From Rhytidiadelphus loreus (lineage: Eukaryota > Streptophyta > Bryopsida > Hypnales > Hylocomiaceae), in the NCBI GenBank assembly GCA_947034895.1, contig OX344761.1:27106863-27170862 (forward strand): a stretch of 64,000 nucleotides of DNA. The letters are read 5' to 3'. Each line of letters begins with the position of its first letter. The first letter of the stretch is position 1. Below, piece after piece: positions 25,342 through 35,898 of the stretch. The translations under genes and the position numbers were made by a program. The notes beneath the pieces are model-generated. The model searched no databases, was not told where the DNA came from, and saw only the letters and a list, made by a program, of their open reading frames with translations.

Positions 25342-25368
25342 GGGTCCCGGATTTGTTTCTATGTCGCC
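25342..25368 (-). other. 2A-type ribosome-skipping motif (GDIETNPGP) in LINE ORF2 leader
   Basis: Nine codons spell GDIETNPGP, a perfect match to the 2A consensus D-(V/I)-E-x-N-P-G-P. They are preceded by a hydrophobic LLLLLC stretch, and ORF2 continues in frame after them (MPDILKP). In viruses and some animal or trypanosome non-LTR retrotransposons, such motifs make the ribosome skip the Gly-Pro bond and release two proteins from one frame. Here it would separate a short Leu- and Lys-rich leader from the enzyme. Activity is inferred, not shown. Confidence 0.75.
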
Positions 25369-25976
25369 ACAAAGGAGAAGTAATAAATGTTTTGGAAGTA
25401 TTCCTTTGTAGTAGTTGTAACAGACTTGGTTTATTGTTGATGGTGGGGTAGGGAGTTTTGTGTTGTTTTGTTTTTTGTTGAAATTACATTTATTATTTTT
25501 ATTTGTGGTGTTAGGGATGTGTGGATAAGTTTTGTATTTTTGTAGGGATATATATGTGTGGGTGTATGTTTTAGTAGTTTTAAAGCTATAAGTTTTATTT
25601 TGAATAATTTGTAATAGTGTGCGGCCTGGAGGCCGGGTTAGTTTTGTTTGTTTTGATGTTCGTGTGTTTGTTTGGGAGTTTATTGTATTATGGTGGTGCT
25701 TTAGTATGTATTGTGTGTTGTTCGTATTATTATGGACAATGTGTTTATGTGTGTTTAGAAATGTCATGTATATATTGGATTGATGTGATTGAGTTTGGAC
25801 AGAGAACTTTTTTTGAAAAAGGAATGGGAATGTGAAACATAGCAAAGTATATAAATGGTATTGCCAAGTGGTGGCGATATACAATACTAGGATGTAAGTA
25901 CTAAGAAGGGGTGATGTAATACTAAGGTATATGTCTATGGCACTCTTTTTTTGGGCGATGGCGTTGTATGACCTAA

Positions 25977-28613
25977 CTAGTTTGGCGGTGTAGAAGATTC
26001 CGGAGCGTTGATGGCTGGGCGGGCTAAGTTATTGACAACTTGCATGCTCTGGCATAGGATGTTTTCTAGGTTTGTGAGAGCACCTCTGAGCTCCCGGTCT
26101 ATCTTGTTTGCGTAAGTTTTTGCCTCATCTTGAAGTTCATCTTTTAGCTGACTCACATCAGCTTGAAATTCAACACGTAGTTTTGAATTTTCTTTGGCAA
26201 CTACCTCTCCAACTAATGTTGATAGTTCTTCTCTGTTGAGGGATTGTTTGTTTCCAGAAGTTGATGCATTGTTTGTGAGTGCTTCGACTGTACCTACCAA
26301 AGCAGTGTTGATGTCCAAGAATCCCCATGTGTGGAGTGTGTCATCATTGGGACGCGCGGATCCATCAAGAGAGTTAGGATGAGGCTGAAACTCCACCCAC
26401 TTATGGTGTAGGCGTGCCGATCTCTTCACATGTTGCTTGTAGACAGCAGCATTGAGACATTCAACGTTGGTGACACCACTGTAAGAGTCTCCTTTGTGGC
26501 GTGGGAAGAAGATGGATTTGACGTTCTTGGAGCCGAGGTGGTTGTGTAATTCCTGGGTCACTTGAGCAATAGATTTGGTTAGGTTTATGTTTTTGACAAT
26601 GAGAACAAGGCAGTTTCTTTTGTTTACCTCCTCGCGAGTGAGCTGGTTCAAGTTCGGGTTGACAGGTTGAAGAAGTTCTCCCAATACTGCAATGCGGTGT
26701 TGTTTGATCTTTGTGAGTTGCTCGGGCGATGTTGTTGTTAGCCAACCGTAGGATTCGGCAATGGTTTTTTGAACTTGGACTAGTTCAAAATCATAACTCC
26801 GGCTGAAACTTTCTTCCAATACATGCTTGAAGAGATGGTGAGATTCAACATTACGAATTGTTTCGCTGTTGATCTTGATGGAGAGCAGGTAACTGGATGT
26901 TATGGGATCAAAAGACTTGGAAACCTTAGCAATTGTAAGGGTGTCGTTGTCAAGTGTGATTGCAAAGACTCTCGTTCCTCGAAGCAATGCCTTGCCGTTG
27001 ACTTCGGGAGTTTGCAAATGAATCCTGGCCATACCCAACCAAACTTTGGCAGTTTTGGGGCCATAGCATAAGATTGCTACTGGTTCAGCAATGCTATCTC
27101 CTATTGGTATGTTCATTTCCTGAAACCGAAGCAAAACTTTGGACATGGCTTGCTTTTGGTTTAGTGGCACTGTAGGTTTCTCAAAGTGCAGCAGTATATG
27201 GTAATCAAAAGCTAGTTGAGTATTCATGTTTACCTCAACATCAAAGGGGATTTGTGTCAAGTTGAAGTGTTGTCCTTCGATGCCATCCAATCGGGATGTT
27301 GGCCACAACTTTTGTTGGACGCGAGGGAAGGACATACGAGCTTTATTAAATTCTTCAGCTTCTTGTGGAGAGTAACCTTGGGTGATGAGTTGAGCTATGG
27401 ACGCTTTGTTGATGATCGGTGGCATGCCAGCTTCGTAAGCTAGAGTTTCCATGGTAGGAAAACCATACCAAAATTCGTGTTGTAATGGGACTTTGAATAG
27501 GGTCATGGTGGTGATGGTGCCTTTGGATTTCTTCTAAGTAGATTTGCCAGCTTCCAGAGTAGCGCATTTGTGAGGAATAGTGGCATCTTCCATCTCAATC
27601 TCGTCTGGGTAAGCCATATTCTGCTGAGATTTGTTGTTGTGTGTAGGATCTGACATTGTTCCTCTCTTTGAAGGTCGTGCTGTGGCTGTGGGTTGGAACG
27701 AGGTTGAGCCTGCAAGAGGGTGCCGCGCCAGAGGTGTGCTGGGAGTAGTGCGTTGCGTTGGAGCTGAACGTGCAATACGGTGTCGCGGCGGTGGTGAGAT
27801 TGGGGCAGGGCGTCGCTTCTGGGGGCAGCGTGCAACAGAACGCCACGTCGTCGATGGGGTGTTTGATTTTGATGGAGGCGCTGCTGGAACTGAGGATGTC
27901 GCTGGGATTGAGGTCGGCGCTGCAGCAGGGGTCGGCGTTGGGGAAGGGGTCGGTGTTGGAGCAGGGGGCGCTGGAGCAGAAGTCGCCGCTGAAGCAGGTG
28001 GGGTCGGCGCTGGAGCAGGTGGAGTCGCGGTTGGTGTTGCAGACAGGCGGGAGGAGCTGCGGTGCTTTTTCCTGGAGTGTTCAGTCGATGTGTAGCGGGA
28101 GGAGCTACGGTGGTCAGATTCGTCAGCCCGTTTGAGTTTTGCCAATTGCTGTTGCTTCTTCATACGGTTCGAGATGGGGAGCACGGGGAGCGCAGGAGGA
28201 AATGCAGAGAGAGATCGGTTGTGTTGTGAGTCCACAACGTGATTTTGACAAGGTGAAGGTTGGTGGAGGACAGCTAGTACATTGTGTTCGCATTCAAGTT
28301 TTATAATTTGTTTTGGATTTGTGAACATGATATGCTTGGTGACTAGACGGTGTCTAAAATGAAAATAGTAAAGTAGACAGAACTGGGAAAAAGTAGAGGT
28401 GAGAGCACCTGGAACGTTGTGTGTCACCGGAGCTTGCATGGTGACAAATGTGGGGGAGTGGTCGCGAGCAAGTCCAAGTTCAGTCACCGTAGTTTGCATG
28501 GGGGAGTGAGCAGGTCCAGATTCAGAGTCCACGGCTGTCTGCATGGAGGAGTGAGCGGGAGCGGGGATGGAGGGTGACAACGCAGCAGCAGTCGGGGAAG
28601 GGCCGACATCCAA
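25977..28613 (-). pseudogene. LINE ORF1 (nucleic-acid-binding type), one in-frame TAG
   Basis: A frame of 878 codons is split by a single TAG at 27534-27536; the two halves (28613-27537 and 27533-25977) are in the same frame. The N-terminal half is basic and Pro/Ala/Thr/Ser-rich, with RSSSR and KKHRSSSR clusters. The C-terminal half is globular with no family I recognise, and ends in a likely coiled coil (LRVEFQADVSQLKDELQDE). This layout fits LINE ORF1 proteins that coat the RNA. The TAG may be a mutation of CAG or may separate two products. G-rich frames on the opposite strand at 27.6-28.1 kb are shadows of the Pro/Ala codons. Confidence 0.7.
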
Positions 28614-28620
28614 ACCTCAG

Positions 28621-30900
28621 TTCCGATGAGCAAATTTGGAAAGTTACAGAAACCCATAGTGCATGATTTCATGCAGGCACTACCTTCTCCACCCAACCGC
28701 TCAGTTGTAGAGAAGTGCGTCCAACTCGTGCCGCAAGCCGATCGAAGCACATTCGAAGATCCTGATTTTCCGGATCTGATAACTTCTGCAGAGGTTTGTG
28801 TCGACACAGTTGGAGTTCCAGTACTCCAAGCCGCACTCCTCCCCCATCGGTGACGCCCAACAACACTCGTCACCTCCAACCGCAGGCATCACCCACACCC
28901 CACTTCGCGCTTAGTCAATCTTCATTGCCATGTTGCAGCAGCACCCGCAGCGCTTCCTTGAGCTCCCACAACCGCGCAGAAGCAAATTCCCCTTAGGGAC
29001 TACATATAAAGTTCAAGATGTATCAAATTGCATAAGTTAGTCTTTTTAACAGTCAATTGTTGCCACCAACTAGGTAAAATCATAGAAAATACCTAAAGTC
29101 ATTGTAAAATCTGCCAAAAAATAAGATACAAGTTTTCGAATGTTATAATGCAAAGTTCTGATAGTGGCAAGGATCCAAATGGATAGCTCTAACAATTAAA
29201 GATCAATTTCTAACTAAAAAGAGTTGTTGACCAACACTTGAAGAGCATTCAACATGCAAAGAAGGGCTAAATAGGTCTTTTCCTACTCCCAAGATTCTTT
29301 TGGACAAACCATGTAAGTCAAAACTTCATTAATAAAAACAAACTCCTCGTTTGTAATTTGGAACTTCCACCTACTTTCCAAGTCCAAATGATTGGGAAAA
29401 AAGGGGCTAGACATTTTAATAGGCTAATTTAGGCCTTTTGAAGCTATTGAAAAATTTGGTTTGTAATATTGAGCTTTTCTCCAAAAGTTAGACTAGTCAA
29501 CCAATACAAATTTGACTTTCTTTAGTTTTTGGTTAAATTAGTGTAGTAAAATCTTGGAGTTAAACAAAAGAAGTGAAGTCTTTGGAAATGTATAATATGC
29601 ATCTCTCCCTAAACACTCCCATTTCTCATGTTGTAATAGTGTAGGCTTGTTCTTTTGGTCTCCTTAGTAGTTTTTGCCAATATAGCCAAATTGTTGTCAA
29701 TGTGTAGAGATTCCAAATCCTTGAGAATTTGCCCTAGAAACTTGACATGCAAAATTGTGGTCCTTGTCTAATTTCTTACATATTTTATATGCTTTATGTC
29801 ATATTCCAAAACTAGTAGCGAAGTTATGATTGTTATTATGCCATTTTACATGTTCAAATCACCCTTCTTCTTTTTATGTTAGCTTTTTCATTGAAACCTC
29901 CATAATGGTAAAGCTTTGGCCTTAGTGTTGGTAGTATTTTAAGATTTTTCATCCTTTTTCTTTTTTCTTTATATTAAAATCTTCCTAACAATAAGGCTTT
30001 GGTTTTAGTATAACAATATTAAAACATTCTTTTTATTTTACTTCTACCTTCTATTTATCATGTTATAGAAATCCAAATGTCCTTTCCTAGAAATCCTCAA
30101 AATAATTCTAGCATAGCACTCAGTTGAATAGAAACCAAAATTAATTCATTTTGTACCAAGTTGATCCATGTGAAGAAAATCAAACATTTGAAAGGGCTAA
30201 GGATTAAGGGAAAATCAAACATTTGAGTTGAATCAAAAATGTATTTGAGCTTGGGTATGATCTATAAAGCCTAAATATTTGTCATAAAACGAAAGTATAT
30301 TTGCTAAGCAAGTGCATATGTAACAGAGAACTTGGTTTTGAATTTAATTAAAAAAAGCTTGACTTTTAATTAGAAGGGGGAATAACAAACAAAAGGCATA
30401 GTTGACTCGATTAAAGGCCATGACATTAGTATACACTCGATGTGAATTTATGACAAGTTGGTCATTATTTCCATTTGATTCCTAAATTTAGTTAGTAAAC
30501 AAAGATTAGAATTAGAATCAATGTTGCATTACTTCTTCTTTTTTTGACACAAATAAAAGGAGTCTTTATTGCAAGTGGCCTGGGAGTAAGAAAGCAAATG
30601 AGACAAAGTAATTTACAATCAAAACATAGAGTAAGAGGAGACGGGGGGACCGCGCCAGCTTGTTGCGTTACTTTGAATATCTCAAGAAAATAGCAAAAAA
30701 GAAAAAGAATAGTAGAAAGGCATTATCCAAGAAAAACAAGAAAAAAAAAATTAGAGAAGAATCAAAGAAAATTTTTAAAAATTAAAAAGGTTGAAAAAAA
30801 GCCAAAGAAAATATAGATTAAATGTTGGGTTTATAAATTCCATTGTAAAAATTGCTCATTATAGCGTTGAGCACAACAAATGACTCAAAGCGATAAAATG
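28621..30900. other. LINE 5' flank, then AT-rich intergenic DNA
   Basis: 28.62-28.99 kb is still GC-rich and may be the LINE 5' UTR. A 75-codon + strand frame there (28626-28853) has no family I know. From 29.0 to 30.9 kb the DNA is AT-rich with no gene seen. Confidence 0.4.
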
Positions 30901-30907
30901 GAGCGCC

Positions 30908-30979
30908 ATTGGGTATCAATCGATTGTGCCAATTGGGTATCACTCGATTGCGCCTACTGGGTATCAATCGATTGCGCCT
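30908..30979. promoter_or_regulatory. Three tandem 24-bp units with a CAATCGATTG palindrome
   Basis: Three adjacent 24-bp units of the form ATTGGGTATCAATCGATTGYGCC (one base differs in the middle of unit 2) lie 217-288 bp before the DNL zinc-finger start codon. Units 1 and 3 hold the perfect 10-bp palindrome CAATCGATTG. Position and symmetry suggest a triplicated binding site for a dimeric (for example homeodomain-like) regulator; this is inference. Confidence 0.55.
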
Positions 30980-31042
30980 ATTGTCATCCCACACTCTTCA
31001 CCGAACTGAAGGTATGGCAAGATTGCATTCAGTTGAGTGTAT

Positions 31043-31169
31043 TGCAGAACGTCTTCAGTGCAAGTTAGTAGCGATTTTCTGTTTTCCTAGCCGAGCCGTT
31101 TTCGCAGTGAATCTTCGGCGACGAGCAGAGACTTCGTGAACGTGTTTTTTCCACCGAAGACGTTCTGCA
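31043..31169 (+). promoter_or_regulatory. 14-bp inverted repeat in the likely 5' leader of the DNL gene
   Basis: TGCAGAACGTCTTC at 31043-31056 is matched by its exact reverse complement GAAGACGTTCTGCA at 31156-31169, ending 27 bp before the start codon. If both arms are transcribed they would form a stem with a roughly 100-nt loop. Confidence 0.45.
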
Positions 31170-31195
31170 GCACAAAACGGACGGTTTCTGGCGCC

Positions 31196-33126
31196 ATGAA
31201 GGTCGTCAACATGGTCGTGGGACAGGCTTCCGGATTGACATGCCCTCGGGTTGTTTCCAGAAGCTTCTGTAATAGTAATTTGCAACAACAGCCCGTGTTG
31301 CTTTGGGGTGCTCCTTTGTTTCGCATGGATTCTTCAGTGAGGTTGGCGCGACCTTCTTGCAACATTGGTATGTCTGCGTCTCTGTGTTGCTGATTCTTTT
31401 TCTTCTTGAAGGTTTCTGTGTGCAGCTGCATGTACTATCGTAAACATGCCATTCACCGCACACTGCAAGTTTTAAATGGCTGGCCAAATTCAAATTGTGT
31501 TCAATTGAATGGAAACTTTTTACAAGCAAAATGGTTCGAGAGTCCTAAACCCTAAACCCTAAATCTTTCACAAGCAAAAGTTTCAGGAATCATGTATTTC
31601 TTGTGATTTGTGATGCATTTAGTGATTAAATTCCAAATTTTATCTTCGAACAACTGCTTCTCCTTCACGGCACAGTCTTCTCACATCGCTATTTGTTATT
31701 GTGTAAAGAAAAAATCGATTACACAGTAAAGTTTCTTGCAATTCGACAATTTGATGACTATGCACATAAAAGTGTACGGCACCGAATTTCGTTCAATATG
31801 AACGAAAATTTCATGCAGCCATTCTGCGCAGTTGGTGTACACTTGGTGCTTGGAGATGTCAAAGTGTGTAATTAATGGCATCTCTACGCTATACCAAATG
31901 TTGCTAGTTTTCCAGAGCTCGTGTGTTCTGTTATTTCACGTTGTTAATATTGTTGTTGTTGTGTTTAGGTTTGACTGTTAACTCTGATTCTCGTGATCAT
32001 ATGAAATTGACAGGTTTGACTAGCAGCTTCTGTGTGCTGCCAGATTCTCCTTATATTAAATCTGGTAAAGAGTACTCAACAGCTTTAGGAAAGCTCTGGC
32101 AAAGGCGAATGTATAAAGGAAGGATTAGGTGTCAATTGGGAGGAACATCCTCATCGCAAGAAGATGAGATTGGACCCGATGCAAATGTGCAGTCTACTCT
32201 GGGTGAAAATGACACGGTGAGGCAACTTCCACAATTTCAGTTCAGTTGGTGCTTCTAATGGGTGCGTGAAAGTAAGTACACTTAAAAGTGACAGTTTAAG
32301 CGCTTATAATATTTGTTATTACTAGTGTTCAGAAAAGTAAAATGTGCAAATCAAAGAGGATTTCAATGCACCAAAGATTGCTTTGTCTGTTATATGAAAT
32401 GCAAACTGTGTCACAATTTCATCTGTTATGTTCTCATCCAGATAGATGGTCATGGTTTCAATCTTACAAATTTTCTTATAAATTTTAAATGAACTACTGA
32501 TTTTAAAATCAGTTTTAGCGTAACTTAAAGAAAATACTACCTTTTCTTATGTAACGGGGTGTTGTTGGGGTGTTGTTGCAAATGTTGCAACCGTTTTACT
32601 ACTAGAGTGGATATTATATGCAAAAGCTGCAAAGATATAAAGTTTTTATTGGTAGATGACATAGAACCGACATGAGGATAAATACTGAAAATTCCTGATT
32701 CGATTTTACTTTTACAAGATTTTTCTTCGTCCTGTACTTTGACTGCGGTTGTGGTATGTAGGTTCAGTTCGATTTGGATTTACCTCGAAGGTCACTTCTT
32801 TTGGAATTTACTTGTAATGTTTGCCAAGCTCGTACACAACGTATGATAAATCCAGATGCATTGCGTCGGGGCACTGTGTACGTCCAGGTATGCTTATGGT
32901 ATCACCTCACTTATTCCTTACGTGGCTTCTTTTGCAACTGCTTTCCGAACAGTTGGTGGAGTCGTATGACAAAGCGAGGTTTGTGTGAAACTGAAGTGCG
33001 ATCTATGTGCTGTGATAGTGTGGAGGTTGCCAAGCGTATCACCAGTTGGTGGACAATTTGAACCTCGTTGAAGAATACGACTTCAAAAATGAAGGTGACC
33101 CATTGAGGAACGATCTGAGTGTTTGA
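31196..33126 (+). CDS. DNL-type zinc-finger protein (Zim17/Hsp70-escort family), 4 exons
   Basis: Spliced model: 31196-31367, 31969-32216, 32762-32887, 33019-33126; GT-AG introns, consistent phases, 217 aa. The C-terminal part is the DNL zinc finger. C158-N-V-C161 opens the site, followed by RTQRMINPDALRRGTVYVQ; C183-G-G-C186 closes it, followed by QAYHQLVDNLNL, which carries the DNL signature at 194-196. Family members (yeast Zim17/Hep1, Arabidopsis HEP/ZR proteins) keep organelle Hsp70 soluble. The first 60-70 residues are rich in Arg, Ser and Val and poor in acidic residues, like a chloroplast or mitochondrial transit peptide. The second CxxC pair is split from the first by an intron. Intron 1 holds a telobox. 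The product is likely imported; which organelle cannot be told. Confidence 0.9.
31544..31563 (+). promoter_or_regulatory. Telobox (CCTAAA tandem) in DNL gene intron 1
   Basis: Nearly three copies of the plant telomere unit (CCCTAAA) lie in the first intron, 177 bp after exon 1. Teloboxes (AAACCCTAA) near the 5' ends of plant genes are known in many translation and organelle-biogenesis genes. Confidence 0.6.
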
Positions 33127-35160
33127 TTACAAGCCGTTGCTTCCAAGGTTAGGTTTAATACAGTTGGGATGGAGCAAGTGCTTATGAAATTGTACTCTTC
33201 AATAGGTAGGGGAATGAATTGGTTTCTCTTTTTCACGGTTTTGCAAGGGCTGATAGCACTGAATCTGAATAAAATATTGGCAACTTCCAATGTTGCCATT
33301 TCACGAAGCCCTTTAAAAAGTGGCAATTCGAAATCCGTATTTTCAATCTGTGTCAAACGATTTACGAATGTTACAGAGCTGAAAAATGTTCAAGGTTAGA
33401 TCTTGAAAATTCACCCTTTCTATTATCCATCACACTAACCCACTTCTTCATGCAGATCTTGAAATTTTGGCTACAGTGGCAATTTTAAACGATATTATTT
33501 CAGTCTGTCTTACATACGGTACCCAAATTCCATAGTCCAGATGAGCTAGTGCAAACAAAAATGATTCTTCATAAGGGAAGCAAAAAATAACAAAGTATGA
33601 GAATGATTATAGAATGCTTTCGTGACCCCTAACCCACGTCCCTTTTGCTCCCCCATGAAGTGGGAGCCATTCAGGGCATATCACGTCAGGAATTCGCAGA
33701 AATTATAATTTTAATTGGAAAATTTTAATTTTAATTGGGTTTGATTTGTGAAACAAGTGCACACCTCTTGGAAATATGTGCCCCTCTTGGAGTTGGCCCC
33801 AAGATATTTAGGTTGCAAATCAAGGTGGTAATAGGCTTGTCTACTTCAACCAATGACAATCGTCAAATAAATTGAATTCACTCCAAGGATCTTGGGAGGG
33901 ATTATCCTAGTCTTCAAGAGGAATTGGTTTAGGTTGCTTAAGAATGTTATCTATAACTTATCAAAATTCATTTAATTTTACTTTTATATGCAAAATTATA
34001 TTGTCATGAAGTTATATAATTCCATAAAATCATGTGCATTTTGTGTAGGGTAATTGAAAGGCTTCACCATTATGAAACAATTGTGTAACAAAGATATTTT
34101 TCATTAGTTAGACTATGACTCATTCTATATTAAAAAATGAGGTATAGGTAATCAAACCATTTGGACCTTTAGGCTTGGTTAGCATACATTGATGTATGTA
34201 TTTAATAAGCGTCACTCCATATATAGTGACACAATATCATACTTACTATTGAATCTTGTTGAATGAGGCAATGATTGTTCTTTAAGCAATAATTTGTTCA
34301 AAGGCAAAAACATTTTTTGTGAAGGAATATTGAACGATAAATTCTTCTATTCTTAAAAATTGATGAAATCATGAATAGCTACAAAATCTTGAGGTGGTCT
34401 TAATAGTTCTTCTAGAAATGATTGTACACGTGTATGGATGATAAATGTATGGATGAATTTATATTTGTACTTTGCATTTCTATTCTTATCTATGATTTAA
34501 AATATTTTCATTATTCAAGTGAAAAATTCTTACTAGTGCAATGTTCAAAATAAATGAATTAAATGTCTATCTTTAAATTCATTGTGGATTTGCCAAAAAA
34601 TTATAAGGTATCTACATATCAATTCCTATTGGTATTCATAATCTAAGATCAATCATTTGACATGATGGGGAACAAGATCTCATGATGTATTTCCCCATGT
34701 AGAGATGTTGGGGCAAGGTCAATCTAATTCAAACTCACTCTATATGTGCCTAAAAATATTTTTTAAATGAAAAAATGAAATAAAAAATTTAGCTATTGAA
34801 CTAGGAACATTCATAAGTCTGAAGATAAAACATGGGTGTATTTATTTTTGGTGATTTATTGCAAAATCAACCATAAAAAAAGGCATTTTTTGATAAGAGT
34901 ATAATAAATTTGGAGGGATTTTTTACTACATTTTTGCCAAATCCAACCAAGTGAAAGTTGAATGTTTGCCAAATTTTTCTTAAAATAGTAAACTATTAAA
35001 CACAACTAGGAAAAAATATTTAAAATATATATAAATTGACATCTTTATCTTATTGACAATCGTCACATGAGCGACATGGCTGGGGGGCAAAAACTTGACA
35101 GCATTGATATCAGGTCCTGTCTATGTATCAGGCATCCAAAATAACCGCGGTGAAGCAAAA
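33127..35160. other. DNL 3' flank and AT-rich intergenic DNA
   Basis: The first few hundred bases are probably 3' UTR. The rest, to about 35.1 kb, is AT-rich with no reading frame, tandem repeat or terminal repeat that I could support. Confidence 0.4.
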
Positions 35161-35164
35161 TCCG

Positions 35165-35898
35165 GCATTTGGTATATATACCCGTATACCCATATATCTA
35201 GTGAGGAGGGTTCCGGGCATTAAGTACCGGGTATCTGTTTGCCAAGTGACCGTTGGAGGAGTTCTCGGCTGGTGCTTCACGCGACTCCGCGCATTCTCAG
35301 TTTCTCACGTCGCAAGCTCCACATCTTAGGTGTGCCCCCAGATTGCTGCCACCGATTGTTTTTCCGTGCAAGGGAGTGACGATTCTCCGTCTCTCTTGCG
35401 AGCTCTGGCAAGCTCTGTCCCAAGTGAATCCGGTTTCGCAGCGATCAGCAGTCCGCGAAGTTGTGAATCTGTTGCTGCACAGAGCCAGGAGGAGGAGAAC
35501 AGTGGTATGCCCGTTGAACGGTTAGTCGAATCTTCACATTCTCCCACTCGTTTTATCATCTGTGCACAATGACGGAACCGCGATCTCTCTCACGTCACCG
35601 AAATGTTATGAGTTGCGGATCATGAATTTTGAGATTTTGAAATGAGAGGTTGCTAAACTTGGTAGCTAAACTTGCTACTCGGGGATTTCTTAACTCTCTT
35701 CTCTGTTTTGAGTCGCTGGTGCTTTGGTTTTTGAGGTCAACAAGAGAATGGAATTGACGTGATCTATAGTGAGTATTCTGTTGCTTTTGTTGTATTTCGT
35801 TTTTTCTTTCGATCTTTTTAGATCTCACTGACGGAAATCTATATTGCCGCAGAAGCTAGACGACACACTCTCGGACGTGCTTCAAGAGCAGCCTTGCT
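35165..35898 (+). promoter_or_regulatory. Promoter and spliced 5' leader of the repeat-protein gene
   Basis: A TATA-like GGTATATATACCC lies at about 35171. A GC-richer block (35200-35580) follows that looks like transcribed leader, and then a probable intron whose acceptor GCCGCAG ends at 35852. The open frames in this block (for example 35330-35572) cannot be joined in phase to the coding exons, so I treat it as 5' UTR. Confidence 0.4.

Larger units (their letters stand above)
17719..25884 (-). pseudogene. LINE ORF2: 2A motif, APE endonuclease, reverse transcriptase, RNase H (broken)
   Basis: Domains in order on the - strand. A leader ends in GDIETNPGP (25342-25368). The APE endonuclease (about 24.7-23.9 kb) has ITWNAAS, IQETKI, LLCGDFNRD, SLIDGFYI and NSDHSPV. 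The RT (about 22.9-22.2 kb) has YIDFKNAF, GTIQGDTLSPYLF and the catalytic YADD. RNase H (about 19.8-19.4 kb) has YFTDGS, FRAELMAIH, FTDCLN and KAHINIYGNERAEQLAK; the last acidic position is Glu where Asp is usual. A C-terminal domain follows (18230-17719) with a Cys-rich CSCIQQRCRC and an ITAGARGT motif. Stops: TAA 25159, TGA 22688, TAG 22136, TAG 18898. Frameshifts lie at a TAAA microsatellite near 23.32 kb and in a poly(A) run near 21.01 kb. The reading frame stays continuous across the TAA at 25159, so the 2A leader belongs to ORF2. Confidence 0.87.
17700..28620 (-). mobile_element. Non-LTR retrotransposon (LINE) with APE, RT and RNase H, decayed
   Basis: About 10.9 kb on the - strand. Reading 5' to 3' (right to left): ORF1 (28613-25977), then ORF2 (25884-17719) with a 2A-like motif, AP-type endonuclease, reverse transcriptase, RNase H and a C-terminal domain. 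The coding strand is A-rich and codes for many Asn, Thr, Ile and His residues. It is damaged by at least five in-frame stops, frameshifts near 23.3 kb and 21.0 kb, and a 623-bp insertion (18232-18854), yet each domain remains easy to read, so it is not very old. LINEs of this domain order belong to the RNase H-bearing clades; I cannot assign the clade. No poly(A) tail or target duplication was identified. Confidence 0.88.

Noticed and set aside
27631..28135. Gly/Ala-rich + strand frames
   Set aside because: They are antisense shadows of the Pro/Ala-rich N-terminus of LINE ORF1.
15966..29005. Shared CCTTAGGGACTA at 15970 and 28993
   Set aside because: A 12-bp match alone, with no inverted partner or flanking duplication, is not evidence of an element.
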